The notes under the pieces are model-generated. The model did not search any database, was not told the origin of the DNA, and saw only the letters and a list, made by a program, of their open reading frames with translations. Of a stretch of 64,000 nt of DNA, positions 59,170 through 64,000 are shown in pieces. The position numbers were made by a program, and so were the translations under genes. Origin of the DNA: Planctomycetota bacterium (lineage in GTDB: Bacteria > Planctomycetota > MHYJ01 > WSZJ01 > JACPWG01); contig JACPWG010000028.1 in the NCBI GenBank assembly GCA_016197205.1, positions 1-64,000 on the forward strand. The letters run 5' to 3'. Positions within the stretch are counted from its first letter, which is position 1; the number at the start of each line of letters is the position of its first letter.

Positions 59170-62100
59170 CTACCGATTGCCCTCCAGCTCCTTGGCCAGG
59201 CCCTTGAAGTACTCATCGACCAATTCCCGGTGCTCCGGGGGCACCGGCCCTCGACCGCCTTCCATCTGCCCCTTCTGTGCTTCCGCTTTGCGGCCGTCCG
59301 CGCCTTCCCCCTTCGCGACCTCGACCGCGCCGTGGGACTCCGGCGCAGCGCCTGCGAGCGGCGCGGCGGGCCCGGCGGGCAAACCTGCCTCCGCCTCTTC
59401 GCCGCCGCCCATTTCCTCCTGCAGCCGCCGCTTTGACCGGGAAACGAATTCCTTCAGTTTCTCGACGGGAAGCCCCATGTCCTTCAAGTCCTCGGGGCGG
59501 AGCTCGCCGCTCTCCACGCCCTTCAAAAGCTCTTCTGCCTTGTGGACAAGCGCAGCCTGCCGGTTCCCGCCGCCGCCCGCGCCTCGCTTGGGCCTGGCGC
59601 CCGCGGTGCCGCGCACCGACCGGCCTTCGCCCGCGCCGGCATTCCCCGAGGGACGACCGGAGGCGTCGTTCCCTGAGCCGCCACCCGAACCTGACCCGGT
59701 GGCCTTGCCGCCCTGCCCATCGGGCGAGGTGGCGGGCTCCTTCGCGCCGCTCCCGTCGGCGCCGGCCTCCTGACCGGCCGCGTCCTTCGGCACGGAGGGG
59801 TCGGCCCCGTCCTGACCCGGGACGGAGGCGTCCGCCTTTTCACGTCCCGGCGCCTGCTGTCGCGGCGGACGGGGACCGCCGTCCGCGCCCTTCGAAGGGT
59901 CGCCTGCGGCCGCTTCGGGGTCGGTGCCCGCGTCCTTTTTGGCGTCCGGAACGGAGGGCGCGCCGCCCGAGCGATCCTGGGCGCCGGCGCCGCGTTCAGC
60001 GCCTGCGGCCTCCCCGGCGCCGCCGCCTCCGGCCATGCCCGAACTCTGGCCATTTCCGCCTTGGCCGCGGCCGTCCCCCTTGCCCTTGGCGTCGCCGCGT
60101 GCGTCAGGGGCTTTCGAGCCCGCCGCCCCATCTCCCGCGTCGCTGCCGCCGCCCTGGCTCTGGTTCCCCTGCGCTTCGCCCCCCTTGGGCGTCTGGCCCC
60201 CCTGGCCGCCGCCGCCCGCGGGGTCGGGCCCGGCCTGGGACTTCCCGCCGCCCGAGCCCGAGGCGTCGGCCGGCGGGTCGACCGCGCTTTTGTCCGGGCC
60301 CGCGCCGCCGGCGCCGCCGGAGTCACCGGCGCCGCCGCCCGGGGAATTCGCCTTCTTTTTTTCGCCCGGCGCCCCGGCGGGCTTCGAGGGCTCGCCGGCC
60401 GGGAGCTTGCCGCCCTCCGGCGCCTTCGCCCCCCCCTGGCCGCCGCCTTGACCGGCGGTCACCTTCGCGCCGTCGGTGTTCGCGCCGTTCCCGCCGCTCG
60501 CTCCCCCGCCGCCCGCCTGGCCTGGCTGCTTTTTTTTCTCCCCGTCGGCTTTGGGCTCCTGTTTGGGGTCTGCGCCTCCGCCGGCCCCGCCGCCGCCGCC
60601 CTGGCCGAGTTTGCGATCGGTCTTCTGGCCGCCGCTGCCCCCGGCGATCCCCTGTCCCGTGTTCGAACCCTTTTTCTCCTTGCCGTCGTCCGCGTCGCCA
60701 AGCTGGGAACCCGCGTTGGGGTCCGCGTTCTTCCCCGGCTCGCGCTCCTTCTTGCGGTCCGGAGTCCCTTCCTGCGGGTCCTCGGCGCCGGGCTTGGCCC
60801 CGGGCTTCTCGCCGCCGGGCGGCTTGCCGCCTCCCGCGCCGGCGCCGGCAGCGCCCGGCTCGTCCGGCTTCTTGCCGTCCACGGACTTCGCGCCGTCCCC
60901 CTTCTCGCCGCCCTTCCGCCCGCCGGAGCTTCCGGCTCCAGTCCCGCCCGCGGGCTTCGCGCCGGCGCCGTCCTCGGGCTGCTTTCCGGCCTGCGCCCCT
61001 TCGTCGCCGGTCTTTTTTTCGCGCGCTGCAGCGTCGCCGCCGGCCTGCGCGGACGCGGCGTCCGACTTTTCGCCCCCCCCGCTCCCGCCGCCGCCCGGCT
61101 TCCCCTTCGGGTCCGCGCTCCCCGCGCGCGGCTTGCCGTCCGCATCGTCGGCCGCGCCGCCGGCGCCGCCCGACTGTCCATCCGCCGGCTTCACGCCGTC
61201 CGTCGCGGGTTTCGTCCCGCCCCCCTGCGCGTCGGTCGGCTTCGCGTCCCCAGGCTTCGACCCGGCCGCGTTCGCGCCGGCCGGGCCGGAAGAATTCTCG
61301 GGCGACTTCCCCTCCCCTCGCCCGCCGGCCTTCTCGCCGGGGCCGCCCGCGGTGCCGGCGCCCTCGCCCGCCTTGCCGGCCTCCGACTCGCCTCCACCGG
61401 ACCGGCCGCGGCCCGCCTCGCCGGCTTGCGACTTGCCGGTCGCGCCTGGCGCGCCGCCGCCGCCTTTCCCGCCGCCGCCGGCCTTGCCGGAACCGTCCGC
61501 CGACTCGCCCGTCTTCGCGCCGGTCTTGCCCGAGCCCGAGTCGCCGCTTTGTCCCGCCTTCTCGGCGTCCTCGGGCCGGTCGGGCCGGCCACGCGACCCG
61601 GAGGTGGAAGCCACTTCTTCCTTCCCGCCCGCGGCGTCCGCCTCTCCGTCCTGCTTCGGCGGCTCGCCCGTCGCGTCCTGCTTCGAGCCGTCCGCGCCAT
61701 CCTCCCCCGCACCCTTCGCGTCGCCGTCCTCCGCGTCCGCGCCTTCGTCCTTGCGTACGATCGCGTCGAGCTTGTCCTCGACCTCTTGCTCCTCCTGATA
61801 GCGCTCCTCGTCGGCCTGTCGAGCAACATCCGGAGGCTGGATTTCGAGGGTGTACAACTCGCTACGCGCAACGCCCGCCGCCGGGGCCTTTCGGTCCCGC
61901 GCCTCCACGTAATAGAGGACCGCGTCGCCCGGCGCCCAGCCTTCCCGGGACGGCACGAGGTCCACCTCCTGGGCCATCACGCGGGCATCGCCTCGGGGCG
62001 CCAGCGGTCGACGGGAAAAGCGCGCGTCCCCGCGACGCTTGACGAAGAGCGTGACGTCCGACAGGCCCAGGTCGTCCTGGGCAACCACGGAAAGCGTCTG

Positions 62101-63339
62101 GTGCAGGTTCGCGGCAAGCTCCGAGTCGCGCCCCGGACGCGTAATTGCGACCTCGGGCGCCCGGTCGGGACGCGCACGCACGTCGAAGGTCGGCGGCGCG
62201 GGGTCGCAGAGGCCGCCGTCCTCCTTGGAAAAGGCGAGGAGCGTGTACACGTCGTTTCGTTCGACCCGGAACGAGAACGATACGGCCCCCTCCGAAACCA
62301 CCGCGGCCGCGGGCGTGCCGCTTTCCCCCGGGTCGCCTTGCCCGTGCGCGCTCGGTCGCGCCCGGACGAGTCGCACCGAGCGCGTGGGCGGGGTGACGGT
62401 CGCCACGAGGGTTGCGAGACTGCCGATCGGGGCGTCGACCGTGCCCCCTTCGACGACCGCCGGGGGCATGTCGGCGTAGAGCGGGAACTGGCACTTGACC
62501 TTGACCGCCACGATGCCGGGGGCGGGAATGACCTCGATCGGGAACTCTTCGCTTCTCGCGTCTCCCGCCACGACGAAGTACCGGAACCCCTCACGCACGC
62601 CGGCGCACGTGCCCGCCCATGCCCCCTCGCCGGCGGAGTGGAGGCGCTGGCGCAGCCATTGCCGCCCGTCCACCGAGTGGAAGAGCCAGACCTCGCCGGG
62701 CTCGCGACCCACGAGGCGGCAGCGCACGGCCAGCGCGGTCCCGCTCACCACGGTGGTCCGGCCTGGGAGGACCTGGGCGAGCCGGGTCTCGGAGGGGTGC
62801 AGGAAGGCGGCCCACGGCAAGAGGGTGCGCCCAAGGCAGGTGAGGAAGCCGCCGAGCCCTACGAGGAGCGCGCCCGCCAGGATCACGAAGCCGGTCAAGG
62901 CCAGGCTCCCGGCCCACGCAAGCCGCGCGGGAGGGGCGACCGTGTTGAGGTCGAGACCGGCGAGCCCTTGGCGCACGCGCCGCCGCAGAGCGCCGGTGAC
63001 GGCGGAGCGCGGCTCTTTCTCCTCCAGCTCGAGGAGCGTCATCAGCCCGTTCTTCAGGTGGGGCGCGGCGTCCTCGACCGCCTTGGCGAGGTGGAGATCG
63101 CTGAGCCGGCGCTTGCGGGAACGTAGGTAAAGCGCAGCCGCGGCGGCGAGTAGCAGGGCCAAGCCGAGCAAGGCGCCGAACCGGAGCGCGGGCGGGAGGA
63201 CCAGGGCGCGATCGGCCGCGGTCCAGGCGGTCACCCACAACATCGCGGCGGCGGCGGCCACGAGACCGATCGCGGTACTCTCCGCTTCCCGGTGGGAGCG
63301 GCGCACGCCGGCGAGCACTTCGCGGACGGTGAAGTCCAT
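59170..63339 (-). CDS. giant DUF4175-like membrane protein with low-complexity middle
   Basis: 1389 aa. Two membrane hairpins (TAIGLVAAAAAMLWVTAWTA and ALLGLALLLAAAAALYLRSR; SLALTGFVILAGALLVGLGG), with a soluble helical part between (DLHLAKAVEDAAPHLKNGLM). Residues 190-520 hold several Ig-like beta domains (VLPGRTTVVSGTALAVRCRL, GIVAVKVKCQFPLYADMPPA, HQTLSVVAQDDLGLSDVTLF). From about 520 to 1240 the chain is Gly/Ala/Lys/Asp/Gln-rich without fold. A conserved end follows (AALVHKAEELLKGVESGELR, LPVEKLKEFVSRSKRRLQEE). This design (membrane, beta, disordered, small C-terminal helix) matches uncharacterised Planctomycete proteins related to DUF4175. A TATAAT at 63456-63451 may be its -10. It is upstream of the FHA/HD-GYP gene. 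Confidence 0.75.
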   Translation of the reverse strand: MDFTVREVLAGVRRSHREAESTAIGLVAAAAAMLWVTAWTAADRALVLPPALRFGALLGLALLLAAAAALYLRSRKRRLSDLHLAKAVEDAAPHLKNGLMTLLELEEKEPRSAVTGALRRRVRQGLAGLDLNTVAPPARLAWAGSLALTGFVILAGALLVGLGGFLTCLGRTLLPWAAFLHPSETRLAQVLPGRTTVVSGTALAVRCRLVGREPGEVWLFHSVDGRQWLRQRLHSAGEGAWAGTCAGVREGFRYFVVAGDARSEEFPIEVIPAPGIVAVKVKCQFPLYADMPPAVVEGGTVDAPIGSLATLVATVTPPTRSVRLVRARPSAHGQGDPGESGTPAAAVVSEGAVSFSFRVERNDVYTLLAFSKEDGGLCDPAPPTFDVRARPDRAPEVAITRPGRDSELAANLHQTLSVVAQDDLGLSDVTLFVKRRGDARFSRRPLAPRGDARVMAQEVDLVPSREGWAPGDAVLYYVEARDRKAPAAGVARSELYTLEIQPPDVARQADEERYQEEQEVEDKLDAIVRKDEGADAEDGDAKGAGEDGADGSKQDATGEPPKQDGEADAAGGKEEVASTSGSRGRPDRPEDAEKAGQSGDSGSGKTGAKTGESADGSGKAGGGGKGGGGAPGATGKSQAGEAGRGRSGGGESEAGKAGEGAGTAGGPGEKAGGRGEGKSPENSSGPAGANAAGSKPGDAKPTDAQGGGTKPATDGVKPADGQSGGAGGAADDADGKPRAGSADPKGKPGGGGSGGGEKSDAASAQAGGDAAAREKKTGDEGAQAGKQPEDGAGAKPAGGTGAGSSGGRKGGEKGDGAKSVDGKKPDEPGAAGAGAGGGKPPGGEKPGAKPGAEDPQEGTPDRKKEREPGKNADPNAGSQLGDADDGKEKKGSNTGQGIAGGSGGQKTDRKLGQGGGGGAGGGADPKQEPKADGEKKKQPGQAGGGGASGGNGANTDGAKVTAGQGGGQGGAKAPEGGKLPAGEPSKPAGAPGEKKKANSPGGGAGDSGGAGGAGPDKSAVDPPADASGSGGGKSQAGPDPAGGGGQGGQTPKGGEAQGNQSQGGGSDAGDGAAGSKAPDARGDAKGKGDGRGQGGNGQSSGMAGGGGAGEAAGAERGAGAQDRSGGAPSVPDAKKDAGTDPEAAAGDPSKGADGGPRPPRQQAPGREKADASVPGQDGADPSVPKDAAGQEAGADGSGAKEPATSPDGQGGKATGSGSGGGSGNDASGRPSGNAGAGEGRSVRGTAGARPKRGAGGGGNRQAALVHKAEELLKGVESGELRPEDLKDMGLPVEKLKEFVSRSKRRLQEEMGGGEEAEAGLPAGPAAPLAGAAPESHGAVEVAKGEGADGRKAEAQKGQMEGGRGPVPPEHRELVDEYFKGLAKELEGNR

Positions 63340-63604
63340 GAGGATGGCCTCGAGCGGGTGCGGGGCGAAGGCGAGAGTGAGAGTGAGGGACCGGAATCAG
63401 ACGCGAGGTCAGAGGGAGAGGTTCCAGGGGTTTCACGGGAATCGAGAATGATTATACCCGGGGAGAGGCGGAGATGGTGGAGAAAAGTGGGAGGGCGGTG
63501 GACCTTGAGACGGGGGACGAAACCGCAGAGGCGCAGAGACGCAGAGGTCGGTTGGTCGGTCGAACGCCGGAAGCGTTTCGGGACCCGTCCGGCGCGGCGA
63601 CCCT
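63340..63604. other. spacer with CAGAGGCGCAGAGACGCAGAG repeat
   Basis: No gene seen. It has a lone TATAAT-like -10 (63451-63456, minus strand) without a good -35, and near 63520-63548 the oligonucleotide repeat CGCAGAGGCGCAGAGACGCA that also occurs inside element A. Confidence 0.4.
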
Positions 63605-63826
63605 CTACGTTGCCCGTACCGCCTGGAACACTCGTCCCACCGTTTCCAAGTACTGGACGTCTCCCGCCTCAGCGCGGCGCGCCACTTCGTCCAACCAGCG
63701 TAGCGTGGCAGGTTCCAGGCAGGGCTCACCCGGGGCGTCTGCGGGGTAGACGACTTCGACCTCGACCTCGACCGCGTATTGCCCCCTCTGAACCCAGCGC
63801 TTGCGCTTCTCGCGGCATTCCTTCAT
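63605..63826 (-). CDS. small conserved-looking hypothetical protein
   Basis: 73 aa: MKECREKRKRWVQRGQYAVE then VEVEVVYPADAPGEPCLEPA and TLRWLDEVARRAEAGDVQYL. A basic start, a beta pair (YAVEVEVEVVYP) and a C-terminal helix. It follows the stop of the gene at the window edge by 6 bp, so the two form a pair. I recall similar small proteins in scattered bacterial genomes but know no function. The balanced codon use and tight linkage support a real gene. Confidence 0.6.
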   Translation of the reverse strand: MKECREKRKRWVQRGQYAVEVEVEVVYPADAPGEPCLEPATLRWLDEVARRAEAGDVQYLETVGRVFQAVRAT

Positions 63827-63832
63827 CGACGC

Positions 63833-64000
63833 TTACCCGCCAAAGTACACCGTCACCAGCAGTGCCCGCCCGGAAGCAGCGAGCCACGCCCAAACCACTT
63901 CGATCCGGCTGCCATCCGGCAGGAACTGTTCCACGACCACGCTTGGATGAGGCTTGCTCCGCGGTCGTTCCCGCTCCCGCACGGACAAGCGGCATTTCTG
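63833..64000 (-). CDS. small protein, partial (5' end beyond window)
   Basis: The last 55 codons of a gene that enters from the right edge: QKCRLSVRERERPRSKPHPS then VVVEQFLPDGSRIEVVWAWL and ending GRALLVTVYFGG, stop at 63833. The beta-rich ending and the coupling to the next small gene suggest a two-gene unit, perhaps toxin/antitoxin-like, which is only a guess. The reading frame was found by translation; it is too short to judge further. Confidence 0.5.
   Translation of the reverse strand, partial: QKCRLSVRERERPRSKPHPSVVVEQFLPDGSRIEVVWAWLAASGRALLVTVYFGG

Noticed and set aside
60061..63126. A 1021-codon open frame on the plus strand opposite the giant membrane protein
   Set aside because: It is a shadow frame caused by GC-rich codon use; its translation is Arg/Ala/Pro-rich with no motif, while the minus strand has clear domains.

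Overview
The window is about 70% GC and reads as chromosomal DNA of a Gram-negative bacterium, most likely a member of the Planctomycetota. Evidence for that: two pseudopilins with the FDGH[VC] C-terminal signature (the H-X9-DG type of prepilin-like protein typical of Planctomycetes and relatives), multi-domain hybrid sensor kinases, very large Gly/Ala/Asp/Lys-rich membrane proteins, many short palindromic or AAATTTCAAA-type dispersed repeats, and an LPS pathway gene (kdtA). No rRNA, tRNA or CRISPR array was seen. The phylum is an inference; the gene calls below rest on motifs read directly.

Layout. 0.1-4 kb: a three-gene envelope-glycan operon (GT2, GT4, tandem WaaP/InaA-type kinase) joined by ATGA overlaps. 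4.3-5.3 kb: a secreted HEAT-like protein. 5.8-18.9 kb: five paralogous GT-C membrane glycosyltransferases with TPR tails (TMTC-like), two rightward and three leftward, flanking two pseudopilin genes. 19.3-23 kb: trmL, ahcY and metK, i.e. methyl-transfer housekeeping with good promoters and terminators. 23-27.7 kb: a hybrid histidine kinase and kdtA. 28-33.7 kb: a decayed accessory island with a reverse transcriptase, the C-terminal remnant of a DUF1156-type DNA methylase, a TIGR04255 protein, an unknown protein, a PIN nuclease and scraps of a PLD/helicase protein. 33.8-35.6 kb: an ArnT-like GT-C. 36-39 kb: secA. 39-49 kb: membrane/zinc-ribbon proteins of unknown function, including a 1307-aa polymorphic-toxin-like protein with about 27 GFDxx pentapeptides in a three-gene operon. 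49-52.6 kb: ettA and an AidB-like acyl-CoA dehydrogenase. 53-55 kb: two single-pass membrane proteins. 56-57.6 kb: another GT-C. 58-63.3 kb: an FHA/HD-GYP protein below a giant DUF4175-like membrane protein. The right edge holds two small unknown proteins, one cut by the window end.

The most unusual structural signal is a set of small non-autonomous mobile elements that can be dissected by eye. Element A (about 250 bp, CAACAASCCGAASTGA ends, 8-bp target duplications, four copies), B (about 160 bp, TACCGC ends, CTCAR duplication), C (about 130 bp, GGGTGTGG ends, inserted in ATTTCAAAT tracts) and D (123 bp, GCGCCCGCGCAA ends, TTA duplication) are nested in one another. One A copy sits exactly at the start codon of kdtA and one B/D composite sits between a consensus promoter and a GT-C gene that has lost its start. 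Several long genes (RT, one GT-C/TPR, the PLD/helicase) carry frameshifts; some could be assembly errors in GC-rich runs, but the truncations of the methylase and helicase are too large for that.
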